A DNA stretch of 64,000 bases from Mycobacterium sp. D16Q14 (GTDB taxonomy: Bacteria > Actinomycetota > Actinomycetes > Mycobacteriales > Mycobacteriaceae). This document shows, in pieces, positions 51,843 through 60,865 of this stretch. The notes beneath the pieces are model-generated. The model saw nothing but the letters and a program-made list of their open reading frames with translations, was not told where the DNA came from and did no database searches. Position numbers and translations under genes: made by a program. The stretch's first letter is position 1. Every line of letters starts with the position of its first letter. The DNA lies in the NCBI GenBank assembly GCA_002013415.1, contig MAEX01000023.1, forward strand, positions 1 to 64,000, read 5' to 3'.

Positions 51843-52687
51843 GCGAATGCTGCGAGTTTTCCGGACAATCGTTCGATGTATGCCCGTACCTCGTCCTCGG
51901 AGCGATCAGGCATCCCGAAGATCGCCTCGGTAACCCCCAGCTCGCGCCATGCGGCGAGCTGCTCGGGATCCGGCTTGCCCGCCAGCACGTAGATCAGCGG
52001 GTCGTCCGCACGGCCTGCCGCTGCCCATTTCTCCTTGAGTGCCACGATCTTGCCGGTGATGTCCTCGTCGCGCGGGGTGGACATCCAGCCGTCGGCGTTC
52101 TTGGCGATCCATGTGAAGTTCTTCTCGGTGCCGCCCGCACCCACGATCACCGGCACATGCTTCTGCACCGTCTTGGGCCAGGCCCAGCTGGGGCCGAAGT
52201 TGACGAATTCGCCTGAATAACTGGCCTCTTCGTTCTCCCAGAGCTTGCGCATCGCCTCGATGTACTCGCGCAGCATGGTGCGGCGACGGCCAGCGGGAAC
52301 GTTGTGATCGGCCAGCTCGTCGGTGTTCCAGCCGTATCCGACGCCGACGGTGACCCGGCCGCCACTCATGTGATCAAGGGTGGCAATCGATTTGGCGAGG
52401 GTAATGGGATCGTGCTCTACGGGGATCGCGACCGCGGTGGCCAGCCGGATCTTCGACGTCACCGCGCACGCAGCACCGAGGGATACCCACGGATCCAGGG
52501 TCCGCATGTAGCGGTCGTCGGGCAGTTCCGCGCCGCCGGTGCCGGGGTGTGCGGCCTCGCGCTTGATCGGGATATGCGTGTGTTCGGGAACGTAGAAGGT
52601 GGTAAACCCGCCGTCCTCGGCCGCCTTGGCGGCGATGTCCGGCGAGATGCCGCGGTCACTGGTGAACAGAACGAGCCCGTAGTCCAT
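51839..52687 (-). CDS. LLM-class F420-dependent oxidoreductase
   Basis: A 282-aa TIM-barrel enzyme corresponding exactly in length to Rv0953c. MDYGLVLFTSDRGISPDIAA, FYVPEHTHIPIKRE, LDHMSGGRVTVGVGYGWN and GEFVNFGPSWAWPKTVQ are class features. ATG 52687 is the natural start; upstream codons are not conserved-looking. F420 as cofactor by family; substrate unknown. Confidence 0.88.
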   Translation of the reverse strand: MDYGLVLFTSDRGISPDIAAKAAEDGGFTTFYVPEHTHIPIKREAAHPGTGGAELPDDRYMRTLDPWVSLGAACAVTSKIRLATAVAIPVEHDPITLAKSIATLDHMSGGRVTVGVGYGWNTDELADHNVPAGRRRTMLREYIEAMRKLWENEEASYSGEFVNFGPSWAWPKTVQKHVPVIVGAGGTEKNFTWIAKNADGWMSTPRDEDITGKIVALKEKWAAAGRADDPLIYVLAGKPDPEQLAAWRELGVTEAIFGMPDRSEDEVRAYIERLSGKLAAFA

Positions 52688-52806
52688 CCGCCAATTAGAA
52701 CGTGTTCCAGTTTTGTTGTCGAGAGTGGGGGCTACATCGTGCCGGGAACGGATCACGGTGAGTAAGACGGATGACCGCCCAAAGGGTTCGCTGTTTGCAT
52801 ACCTCC

Positions 52807-53928
52807 ATGACGACCGAACGGATATCTGACCACGTCACATTCGCGTACTGGGTCCCCAACGTCAGCGGCGGGCTGGTCACCAGCACCATTGAGCAGCGCA
52901 CGGACTGGGGTTACGACTACAACGTGGCTCTTGCGCGCACGGCAGAGAACAACGGCTTCGAATATGCGCTCACGCAGGTGCGTTATGAGGCCAGCTACGG
53001 CGCCGAGTACCAGCACGAATCCACCAGCTTCTCCCTGGCGCTGCTGCTGGCCACCGAGCGGCTCAAGGTGATCGCCGCGGTTCACCCGGGGCTTTGGCAG
53101 CCCGGTGTGCTCGCCAAGCTGGGCGCGACGGCTGATCACTTGTCGGGCGGTCGCTTCGCCGTCAATGTGGTCTCCGGATGGTTCAAGGACGAGTTCACCC
53201 ACTTGGGCGAACCCTGGTTGGAGCACGACGAGCGGTATCGGCGAAGCGGCGAATTTCTCCAGGTGTTGCGCAAGATCTGGACCGAGGATGACGTCGACTT
53301 CCGGGGCGACTTCTATCGGATCCACGACTTCACGCTGAAACCGAAGCCGCTACACACCCCGGAGCTGTTCCAGGGCGGCAACTCGACGGCCGCGCGCCGC
53401 AACGGCGGTTTGTACTCCGACTGGTACTTCTCCAACGGCAAGGACTTCGCCGGTATCACCGACCAGATCGTGGAGGTCCGGGATCACGCCCGAACCGTCG
53501 GCCGCGAGGTCAAACTCGGGCTCAACGGTTTCATCATCGCCAGAGACACCGAGGCCGAAGCGCGCGAGGTATTGCGGGAGATTGTCGCGAAGGCGAACCG
53601 CCCCGCCGTGGAGGGTTTCCGCGCGGCCGTTCAACAGGCCGGCGCGGCCACTGGAGACAAGAAGGGAATGTGGGCGGATTCCTCGTTCGAGGACCTCGTG
53701 CAATACAACGACGGATTCCGCACCCAGCTCATCGGCACCCCGGAACAGATCGCCGAGCGGATTGTCGCCTATCGGCGGCGGGGTGTGGATCTGATCCTGG
53801 GTGGTTTCCTGCACTTCCAGGAGGAGATTGAATACTTCGGCGCCAAGGTGCTGCCACTGGTCCGTGAGATCGAGGCGGCCGACGCTCAGGAAACCCACAG
53901 CGAATATCGCGTACCGGTTTTGAGCTAA
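52807..53928 (+). CDS. sfnG: Dimethylsulfone monooxygenase-like flavoprotein
   Basis: A 373-aa two-component flavin monooxygenase. ISDHVTFAYWVPNVSGGLV, ALTQVRYEASYGAEYQHES, NVVSGWFKDEFTHLGEPW and HDERYRRSGEFLQ closely match SfnG, which oxidises dimethyl sulfone to methanesulfinate with FMNH2 from a separate reductase. ATG 52807 is chosen to match the SfnG N-terminus, though no ribosome binding site is visible; ATG 52771 adds 12 residues. No sulfonate genes adjoin it. Confidence 0.85.
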   Translation: MTTERISDHVTFAYWVPNVSGGLVTSTIEQRTDWGYDYNVALARTAENNGFEYALTQVRYEASYGAEYQHESTSFSLALLLATERLKVIAAVHPGLWQPGVLAKLGATADHLSGGRFAVNVVSGWFKDEFTHLGEPWLEHDERYRRSGEFLQVLRKIWTEDDVDFRGDFYRIHDFTLKPKPLHTPELFQGGNSTAARRNGGLYSDWYFSNGKDFAGITDQIVEVRDHARTVGREVKLGLNGFIIARDTEAEAREVLREIVAKANRPAVEGFRAAVQQAGAATGDKKGMWADSSFEDLVQYNDGFRTQLIGTPEQIAERIVAYRRRGVDLILGGFLHFQEEIEYFGAKVLPLVREIEAADAQETHSEYRVPVLS

Positions 53929-54042
53929 CCGATGTGCCTTGGCCGTGTCTGGCCTTGTCTGCGTCCGTACCGGCGCCGGGTGCAGTAGCGTGGAGGCGAT
54001 CCACCCCGAGACCACGACCGAAACCGTGATGTAGGAGATGTA

Positions 54043-55053
54043 ATGACGTATTCGACCGGTGGGCCCGGATACCAGCCCGCGCAGCCGTCCAACCCGTACG
54101 GCACCCCGTCCTTTGTGGCCGAGCCCAACACGGGCGCGCTGGGGGTTTACCTGCCCGGTGGTGTCTTGGTGCTGAGCCTGATCGGCTTCATTGCCGGCTT
54201 CGGGCCGTTCTACACCGGGAAGGCCAGCTCGGGGACGTCGGGAAGCTTCGGCGGGTTCGACCTCCTGGCCTTGTCGCCGGTCTTCGGCTTCGCGCAGTTC
54301 GCACTGCTGATCGCCGGTCTGACCGCGGGTGTCTCGCTCCTCTCCGGCAAGGACGACAAGCAAGCTCCCGTGGCTATCCTGTCGATCGTCGGATTCCTCT
54401 TCGTGCTCGGTGGACTGTTCGGTAACCCGTTCGCGGCCGCCTTCGGCGAGGTCGGCATCGGGTGGGGCCTGATCACGCTTGCCGTGGTGTCCGGCCTGCA
54501 GGCCGCGGTCGCCGTCTACGCCCTGCTCAGTGAGGTGGGCGTCGTCAAGGCCAAGACCGCCTCGCCGGCGACCAACCCGTTCGGCAGCCAGTACCAGACG
54601 CAGCAGAGCCAGTACTACACCCCGCCGCAGCAGCAGCCACAGCAGCAGCTTCCCAAGCAGGGGCAGGGCTACGGCCAGGCCGGTGCGCAGGGCTACGGCC
54701 AGCAGCAGGGCTTTGGCCAGCAGGCCGCCCAGGGCTACGGCCAAGCCGGTGCGCAGGGCTACGGCCAGCAGCAGCCCGCTCCCGCCGGGCCACCGTCGTA
54801 CGGCGGCTACGGCCAGCAGCCGCCGCAGTCGGCGCCTCCGACTCCGCCGCAGGGCTTCAGTAGCACCGGGTTCACGCCGCCGCCAGCACAGCCGGCTCAG
54901 CAGACTGCGTCGTCGCAGCCGACCCAGCAGTACCCCACCTTTGGTGCGGCCAGCGGTCAGGCTCCCGGTGGTGAGCAGCAGGGTAGCGCCAGCGCCGGTT
55001 CGGCCGCTGCCAGCGGTGACGATCTGTTCGGCACCTCTCGTCCCTCCAACTAG
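54043..55053 (+). CDS. Rv0954-like membrane protein with Gln/Gly/Tyr-rich tail
   Basis: A 336-aa protein of the DUF5336 family, homologue of Rv0954 (34-kDa antigen type, linked to the mycobacterial cell-division complex). Four transmembrane helices span about residues 33-165. The C-terminal 160 residues are low complexity: QGYGQ and GYGQAGAQGYGQQQ units resembling prion-like sequences, ending DDLFGTSRPSN. Starts at ATG 54043 and lies just upstream of perM, as in M. tuberculosis. Confidence 0.88.
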   Translation: MTYSTGGPGYQPAQPSNPYGTPSFVAEPNTGALGVYLPGGVLVLSLIGFIAGFGPFYTGKASSGTSGSFGGFDLLALSPVFGFAQFALLIAGLTAGVSLLSGKDDKQAPVAILSIVGFLFVLGGLFGNPFAAAFGEVGIGWGLITLAVVSGLQAAVAVYALLSEVGVVKAKTASPATNPFGSQYQTQQSQYYTPPQQQPQQQLPKQGQGYGQAGAQGYGQQQGFGQQAAQGYGQAGAQGYGQQQPAPAGPPSYGGYGQQPPQSAPPTPPQGFSSTGFTPPPAQPAQQTASSQPTQQYPTFGAASGQAPGGEQQGSASAGSAAASGDDLFGTSRPSN

Positions 55054-55079
55054 ACGGTGTTCACTGCCGTGATCGGCGC

Positions 55080-56363
55080 GTGAATCAAACCTCGCGCGCC
55101 AATCCTGCACAGGCTCGCGCACTGCTGACGGTTGCCTTTGGCCCGTCAGCAGTTGCGTTGGTCATCATTGCGGCAATCGTCTTGGTGCAGTTGGTGATTG
55201 CCAACAGCGACATGACCGGGACGTTCGGTGCGGTGGCCAGCATGTGGCTGGGCACCCACCTGGTACCGATCTCAATCGGTGGGCGAGTCATCGAGGTGCT
55301 GCCGCTCTTGCCAACAGCCGCAATGGTGTGGGGTGTCGCCCGAACCGTCGCTTCGACAATCGCCCCCACCGCTTCCTGGTACGTGATCCGGTGGGTGATC
55401 GTCTCGGCCCTGGCCGGCCCGCTCCTCATGACGGCGATATCGCTGGCGATCATCCATGACGCATCGACGGTGCTGACTCAGCTGCAATCACCGAACGCCT
55501 TGCGCGCATTCGGTTCTGTCCTCGGTGTTCACGCGGCCGGTGCAATTGCCGGCGTCCTACTGCGGGCAGGCAGGCGGCTCGCGGCGGTGCTACAGCTGCC
55601 GTCGTGGCCGATGGAGGCCGCCCGTGGCGCTGCCGCCGGGGTACTCGCGCTGTTCGGGCTGTCCGCGGCCGTGACGGCGGGGTCGCTGGTGGTCCACTGG
55701 GCGACGATGGATCAGCTGTACTCGGTGACCAACGATTTCGTAGGTCAGCTGAGCCTGACACTGTTGGCGCTCCTCTACGCGCCCAACGTCATTCTGGGTG
55801 CATGCGCGCTGGCGGTTGGATCCAGCGCACATGTGGGCACCGCGGCCTTCAGTGCGTTCGCTGTGTTCGGCGGCCAGCTGCCCGCGGTGCCGATTCTCGC
55901 GGCCGTTCCCACACCGCCACTCGGCCCCGCATGGGTGGCACTGATGATCATCGGTGCGGTATCCGGGGTGGCCGTCGGCCAGCAATGCGCACGCCGACCT
56001 GTTCCATGGCCCACCGCGATCCACAAAGTGGTCACGGCGGCACTTCTAGCGGCAACATTCCTGGCGATCGTCGGCAAGCTCGCCGGAGGACAGCTGGGGA
56101 ACTTCGGACGCCTGGGGATCGACCAGGGCACGTTCGGCCCCGGGGTGTTCTTCTGGTTCCTGGTCATCGGCCTATTGACGGTGTTCATGCTGGGCGGAGC
56201 CACGCGCCTTCCGGCCAGGGCGCGGCCGGAACCGGTACTGGAGCCCGAACCCGTGCCTGAACCTGAACCCGAGTCGGCGCTGGAACCCGTGCCGGAACCT
56301 GAATCGGAACCGGAGCCCGGCCCCGAGAGCGGCTCCAGCGACCCTCCAGAATCGGCCACGTGA
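55080..56363 (+). CDS. perM: Cell division membrane protein PerM
   Basis: A 427-aa integral membrane protein (DUF6350) matching Rv0955. About ten transmembrane helices to residue 385 are followed by a Glu/Pro repeat tail (EPEPVPEPEPE pattern). In M. tuberculosis PerM is needed for persistence and stabilises the divisome protein FtsB. Starts at GTG 55080, 26 bases after the Rv0954-like gene; its stop overlaps purN by four bases (GTGA). Confidence 0.88.
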   Translation: MNQTSRANPAQARALLTVAFGPSAVALVIIAAIVLVQLVIANSDMTGTFGAVASMWLGTHLVPISIGGRVIEVLPLLPTAAMVWGVARTVASTIAPTASWYVIRWVIVSALAGPLLMTAISLAIIHDASTVLTQLQSPNALRAFGSVLGVHAAGAIAGVLLRAGRRLAAVLQLPSWPMEAARGAAAGVLALFGLSAAVTAGSLVVHWATMDQLYSVTNDFVGQLSLTLLALLYAPNVILGACALAVGSSAHVGTAAFSAFAVFGGQLPAVPILAAVPTPPLGPAWVALMIIGAVSGVAVGQQCARRPVPWPTAIHKVVTAALLAATFLAIVGKLAGGQLGNFGRLGIDQGTFGPGVFFWFLVIGLLTVFMLGGATRLPARARPEPVLEPEPVPEPEPESALEPVPEPESEPEPGPESGSSDPPESAT

Positions 56364-57058
56364 CCAGCCCGGCTACGCTCAGCGGCGTGTCGGTGTCGGA
56401 TTCTCTTCGCGCTAGCGGCTCATCGGAGCCCCAGCAGGCCGTTGAGATTGCCCCGTCTGCCCCCGCGCGCGTCGTGGTCCTGGCTTCCGGTACGGGAACC
56501 CTCCTGCGCTCCCTGTTAGACGCGGCCACGGGTGACTTCCCCGCTCGCATCGTCGCGGTGGGCACCGACCGGCAATGCGATGCCGTCGATATCGCCGCTG
56601 GCGCACAGCTTCCTAGCTACACCGTGCGGCTCGGTGAGTACGACACCCGCGAACACTGGGACGCCGCGATCACCGAGGCCACCGCCGCGCACCGGCCCGA
56701 TCTGGTGGTATCGGCCGGATTCATGAAGATTCTTGGACCACTGTTTCTTTCACAGTTCTTGGGCCGGGTCATCAACACCCACCCCGCGCTGCTGCCGTCC
56801 TTTCCCGGCGCGCACGCCGTGCCCGAAGCCCTGGCGCATGGGGTGAAGGTCACCGGCTGCACGGTGCACCTGGTCGATGCAGGGATGGATACCGGCCCGA
56901 TCCTTGCGCAGCAGGCCGTCCCCGTTCATGGGGACGACGACGAGGCGAGCCTGCATGAACGCATCAAGGTGGTGGAACGGACGCTGCTGGTAGATGTGCT
57001 GGCCGCGGTGGCCACCAGAGGTTTGACATGGAACGGAAGAAGGGCCTCCATCAAGTGA
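56360..57058 (+). CDS. purN: Phosphoribosylglycinamide formyltransferase
   Basis: A 232-aa GAR transformylase of purine synthesis using 10-formyl-THF. VVVLASGTGTLLRSLLDA binds the phosphate, VINTHPALLPSFPGAHA holds catalytic Asn and His, and TVHLVDAGMDTGPIL the Asp. The first 35 residues are Ser/Ala-rich and unlike the enzyme core, so a later start is possible; GTG 56360 is kept because it overlaps the perM stop. Matches Rv0956. Confidence 0.95.
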   Translation: MTSPATLSGVSVSDSLRASGSSEPQQAVEIAPSAPARVVVLASGTGTLLRSLLDAATGDFPARIVAVGTDRQCDAVDIAAGAQLPSYTVRLGEYDTREHWDAAITEATAAHRPDLVVSAGFMKILGPLFLSQFLGRVINTHPALLPSFPGAHAVPEALAHGVKVTGCTVHLVDAGMDTGPILAQQAVPVHGDDDEASLHERIKVVERTLLVDVLAAVATRGLTWNGRRASIK

Positions 57059-58608
57059 GTACGCAGCGACCCGTACGGCGGGCATTGATCAGCGTCTACG
57101 ACAAGACCGGATTGGAAGAGCTCGCCGGCGGTTTGCACGCCGCCGGTGTGGAACTGGTGTCCACCGGATCTACCGCGAAAACCATTGCCGCCGCGTCAAT
57201 TCCGGTGACACCGGTGGAAGAGGTGACCGGGTTTCCGGAGGTGCTGGATGGCCGGGTGAAGACCTTGCATCCGCACGTGCACGCCGGCGTTTTGGCCGAT
57301 ACCCGCCGCGAGGAACACCTCACCCAACTCGAGGAGCTGGGCGTCAAGGGTTTCGAACTGGTGGTGGTCAACCTGTACCCGTTTGCCGCCACGGTGGCCT
57401 CGGGTGCCTCCGAGGACGAATGCGTCGAACAAATCGACATTGGTGGCCCCTCGATGGTGCGCGCCGCTGCCAAAAACCACCCGAGCGTGGCGGTGGTCGT
57501 CGACCCCGCCGCATACGGTGACGTGCTGGCTGCCGTCGATGCCGGGGGGTTCACCCTGGAGGCGCGGAAGGTGCTGGCGGCCAAGGCGTTCCGTCACACT
57601 GCCGAGTACGACGTGGCTGTGGCCGGCTGGCTGTCGACTGTCGCGGAGCCTGAGGGCGCGGAATTGCCGGCGTGGATCGGTGGGACGTGGAACCGCTCGG
57701 CGGTGCTGCGCTATGGCGAGAACCCGCACCAGCAGGCAGCCCTGTACACGGGTGCCTCCGGGCACGGTTTGGCGCAGGCCGAGCAGCTGCACGGAAAAGA
57801 GATGTCGTACAACAACTACACGGATGCCGACGCCGCCTGGCGTGCCGCGTGGGACCAGGACAAGGCCTGTGCGGCCATCATCAAACATGCCAACCCGTGC
57901 GGTATCGCGGTGTCGGACATATCGATTGCCAACGCGCACCTCAAGGCTCACGAATGCGATCCGTTGAGCGCTTTCGGCGGGGTGATAGCCGTCAACCGTG
58001 AGGTGAGTGTGGAGATGGCCGAGCGGGTCGCCGACATCTTCACCGAGGTGATCGTCGCACCCGGTTACGCAGAGGGCGCGGTGGAGGTGCTGAGTCGCAA
58101 GAAGAACGTGCGTCTGCTGCGCGTGGCCCCGTCGCAGTCCGGGCGCGCCGAGTGGCGACACATCAGTGGTGGTCTGCTCGTACAGGAGCGCGACGCGCTG
58201 GACGCCGAGGGTGACGATCCGGCCAACTGGACATTGGTGGCCGGCACCGCCGCGGACGAGGACACGCTGGCGGACTTGGTGTTCGCCTGGAAGGTCGGGC
58301 GGGCCGTCAAGTCCAACGCGATCGTCGTCGCCTCCGGTGGCGCCACTATCGGTGTCGGCATGGGACAGGTCAACCGCGTCGACGCCGCGCGATTGGCGGT
58401 CTCACGGGGTGGGGATCGAGTCTCCGGTGCCGTCGCGGCCTCGGACGCGTTCTTCCCCTTCCCCGACGGCCTGGAGGTGCTGACGGAGGCCGGAGTGCGC
58501 GCGATCGTGCATCCGGGTGGGTCCATGCGCGATGAGCTGGTGGCCGATGCCGCCAAGGCCGCCGGAATCACGTTGTACACCACCGGAGCACGCCACTTTG
58601 CCCACTAG
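57055..58608 (+). CDS. purH: Bifunctional AICAR transformylase/IMP cyclohydrolase
   Basis: A 517-aa enzyme doing the last two steps of IMP synthesis. The N-terminal IMP cyclohydrolase domain (RALISVYDKTGLEELAGGL, STGSTAKTI, VLDGRVKTLHPHVHAG) and C-terminal AICAR transformylase domain (LRYGENPHQQAALY, IKHANPCGIA, HPGGSMRDE) are complete. GTG 57055 is chosen because it overlaps the purN stop and matches the Rv0957 N-terminus; ATG 57028 would add nine residues. Confidence 0.96.
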   Translation: MSTQRPVRRALISVYDKTGLEELAGGLHAAGVELVSTGSTAKTIAAASIPVTPVEEVTGFPEVLDGRVKTLHPHVHAGVLADTRREEHLTQLEELGVKGFELVVVNLYPFAATVASGASEDECVEQIDIGGPSMVRAAAKNHPSVAVVVDPAAYGDVLAAVDAGGFTLEARKVLAAKAFRHTAEYDVAVAGWLSTVAEPEGAELPAWIGGTWNRSAVLRYGENPHQQAALYTGASGHGLAQAEQLHGKEMSYNNYTDADAAWRAAWDQDKACAAIIKHANPCGIAVSDISIANAHLKAHECDPLSAFGGVIAVNREVSVEMAERVADIFTEVIVAPGYAEGAVEVLSRKKNVRLLRVAPSQSGRAEWRHISGGLLVQERDALDAEGDDPANWTLVAGTAADEDTLADLVFAWKVGRAVKSNAIVVASGGATIGVGMGQVNRVDAARLAVSRGGDRVSGAVAASDAFFPFPDGLEVLTEAGVRAIVHPGGSMRDELVADAAKAAGITLYTTGARHFAH

Positions 58609-58630
58609 GGTGCACTAAGAGGGAGAGCCA

Positions 58631-60484
58631 ATGGTTCAGCCCAGTCTGGATTGGCCGGGCGAGCCATTGCGCTCGCTGGTGTGGACGCTGCAGGCGTGTG
58701 TGATCACCTTGGCGCTCTTCCTTGCGGTGGCCTTTCTGATCGCCCGTTTCACTCAATGGGGGCAACAGTTCTGGCGGGTAAACGCGCCCTTCTTCTGGGG
58801 GAGCGACACTTGGCGCACGTGGGCGCTGGTGGCGTTCATGATGTGGCACACCGTGTACATGGCGCGCGTGACGGTCATCTTCACGTACCAGTACAAGGAC
58901 CTGATGAATGCGTTGCAGGTTGGTTCGGAGGCGCTCGTCACCCATGACTCTGGACTACTGGCGGACGCGCGTCAGGCGTTTTTCACGTCCTTCGCGATTA
59001 GCGGCGTGCTGGTAGTACTCACCGTGACATACACGGTGGTGGATCTCTTCCTGCGGAGAGTGCTCGCCATCCGGTGGCGGGTGTGGCTCAACGCGCGGCT
59101 CGTCGATGACTGGATGAGCAAGGATGCGTTCTACCGCAACCGTTTTCTGGACACTCCGGTAGAGAACCCGGATCAGCGAATCCAGATCGACATCGAGACG
59201 CACACCACCAAGTCGGTGGATTTGGTGCTCGGCGCGGTGAACAAAACCCTCCTGATCGTGATGTTCACCGGGGTGTTGTGGCAGCTCTCGGGTCCGTTGC
59301 TGCTGTGGGGAGTCGAGATCCCGCGCGCCATGGTGTTCATCGCATTCGTCTTCTCGATCACCGTGACGGTCCTTGCGTTCTGGATCGGCCGGCCGTTGGT
59401 ACGGCTGAATTTCTTGAATGAACGATTCAGTGCGAGTTTCCGCTATGCGTTGGTGCGCCTGCGCGACAGTGCGGAGCGGGTAGCGTTCTATCGTGGCGGC
59501 GAGCGTGAACGCAAACTGCTGCATGCACGCTTCGCCGACATCATCGCCAACATGTGGCGGATCGTCTTCGCGCAGCTGCGACTGAACGGCTGGAATCGGG
59601 GCGTCGGCGATGTGACGACGGGGATGATCCCCTACATCGTGCAGGCGCCGCGGTTCTTCACCGGGCAGATCAAGGTGGGGGACCTGCTGCAGACCGTCGC
59701 GGCTTTTGGAAGTGTCTGTGGCGCAATGTCCTTTTTCCGGGACAGCTATGACGAATTCACCGTCTATCGGGCCGCGCTCATGCGCATCGACCAGATGCTC
59801 GACAGCGACCACCAGGCCCGCGAGCTGCCGCGGATCGATGTGACCGACGCGGACGACGCCCTGGTCCTCACCGATGTCGATGTCCGAGATCTGCAGGGGC
59901 TGGACATGATCGCGGGCCTGAACCTCGAGCTGTCCGCGGGTGGCAGTGTCGTCGTCAAGGGCCCATCGGGATGCGGGAAGACGACCCTGCTGCGCAGCCT
60001 GGCACAGCTGTGGCCACAGGCCACGGGTGTGGTCGCGCGTCCCGATGGCTGGGCGACGCTGTTCCTGCCTCAGCTGCCGTATCTGCCGTTGGGCAACCTA
60101 CGCGAGACCGTGGTGTATCCGCTTCCGGTGGAGGAAGTTTCAGACGATAAGTTGACGCAGGCTTTGCGTGATGTCTCCCTGGGGCATTTGGCCGAGCGGT
60201 TGGACGAAGAAGCCGACTGGGCGGCCGTGCTCTCGCTGGGCGAGCAGCAGCGGGTGTCCTTCGTGCGGGTGCTGCTGGTGCGCCCGACAGTGGTGTTCCT
60301 CGACGAGTCGACCTCGGCCCTGGATGAGGGGCTGGAGGACGCGATGTATGCGCTGGTGCGGGAACGGCTGCCCGACAGCGTGGTGTTCAGCGTGGGGCAC
60401 AGGTCGACGATCGACCGCCACCACCAGTCGCGGTTGCAGCTGACAGGCAGCGGTGCGTGGGAGCTCGTCGCGCTTGCCGAGTAG
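58631..60484 (+). CDS. SbmA/BacA-type ABC transporter (fused permease and ATPase)
   Basis: A 617-aa homologue of the ABC_membrane_2 family (YddA, Rv1819c/BacA, SbmA relatives), which move peptides, cobalamin or very-long-chain lipids. The N-terminal membrane domain (about 25-340) contains WRVWLNARLVDDWMSKDAFY and FSASFRYALVRLRDSAERVAF (each a family hallmark). The C-terminal ATPase has Walker A GPSGCGKTT, signature LSLGEQQRVSF and Walker B VVFLDEST. GAGGGAGAG lies before the ATG, 22 bases after purH. It precedes the peptide/oxygenase pair and is a candidate exporter for the product. Confidence 0.88.
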   Translation: MVQPSLDWPGEPLRSLVWTLQACVITLALFLAVAFLIARFTQWGQQFWRVNAPFFWGSDTWRTWALVAFMMWHTVYMARVTVIFTYQYKDLMNALQVGSEALVTHDSGLLADARQAFFTSFAISGVLVVLTVTYTVVDLFLRRVLAIRWRVWLNARLVDDWMSKDAFYRNRFLDTPVENPDQRIQIDIETHTTKSVDLVLGAVNKTLLIVMFTGVLWQLSGPLLLWGVEIPRAMVFIAFVFSITVTVLAFWIGRPLVRLNFLNERFSASFRYALVRLRDSAERVAFYRGGERERKLLHARFADIIANMWRIVFAQLRLNGWNRGVGDVTTGMIPYIVQAPRFFTGQIKVGDLLQTVAAFGSVCGAMSFFRDSYDEFTVYRAALMRIDQMLDSDHQARELPRIDVTDADDALVLTDVDVRDLQGLDMIAGLNLELSAGGSVVVKGPSGCGKTTLLRSLAQLWPQATGVVARPDGWATLFLPQLPYLPLGNLRETVVYPLPVEEVSDDKLTQALRDVSLGHLAERLDEEADWAAVLSLGEQQRVSFVRVLLVRPTVVFLDESTSALDEGLEDAMYALVRERLPDSVVFSVGHRSTIDRHHQSRLQLTGSGAWELVALAE

Positions 60485-60487
60485 TGC

Positions 60488-60545
60488 CCGAGTCTGCGTC
60501 CCACGACGGTTCTGGGGCATAAACCGTCGTGAGACGCAGACTCGG
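60488..60545. terminator. 24-bp hairpin repeat between ABC gene and peptide gene
   Basis: Two 24-base arms (60488-60511, 60522-60545) pair with one mismatch around a ten-base loop. The sequence CCGAGTCTGCGTC with its complement looks like an intergenic palindrome of the type scattered in mycobacterial genomes. It may terminate the purH-ABC transcript and so separate the peptide promoter. Confidence 0.6.
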
Positions 60546-60715
60546 CGGGTGCGGGGGCACGACGTGGGTGGGAACTTTTGGCTACGGCCGTACGACTGAT
60601 CTAGTGACGGCGCCTGCGGGCTGGGCGTGGTCCACCGCAGTGGCTCCATGCGACGGATGCCACCACGGTGCTTCTGATGAGTTGGGCAGTTAACCGTTCA
60701 ATGAAAGGAACCGCC

Positions 60716-60793
60716 ATGCGCGATATCGCTGTTGAGATCGTTGTTGAGGACGACGAAATCGTCACCGCGACGGAAATGGTTGCCAGCCACTAA
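60716..60793 (+). CDS. 25-residue acidic peptide, candidate precursor peptide
   Basis: ATG 60716 follows AAAGGA at six bases, an excellent ribosome binding site. The product starts MRDIAVEIVVEDDEIV, carries seven Asp/Glu against one Arg and one His, and ends EMVASH. An in-frame ATG at 60701 would add MKGTA but lacks a ribosome binding site. The oxygenase gene starts 73 bases later. Small size, good signals and the enzyme next to it suggest a ribosomal peptide substrate; a leader peptide or a miniprotein are alternatives. Confidence 0.55.
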   Translation: MRDIAVEIVVEDDEIVTATEMVASH

Positions 60794-60865
60794 GAGCGGA
60801 CGGCGGGCGTGCGTGGCCGTCCCACTGGCCGCGCACGCCCGGACGCAAGCACGGAGGCGAAAATA

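Noticed and set aside
53350..55122. Open frame of 590 codons on the minus strand
   Set aside because: Antisense to sfnG and the Rv0954-like gene; its Leu/Arg-rich low-complexity product mirrors their codon usage.
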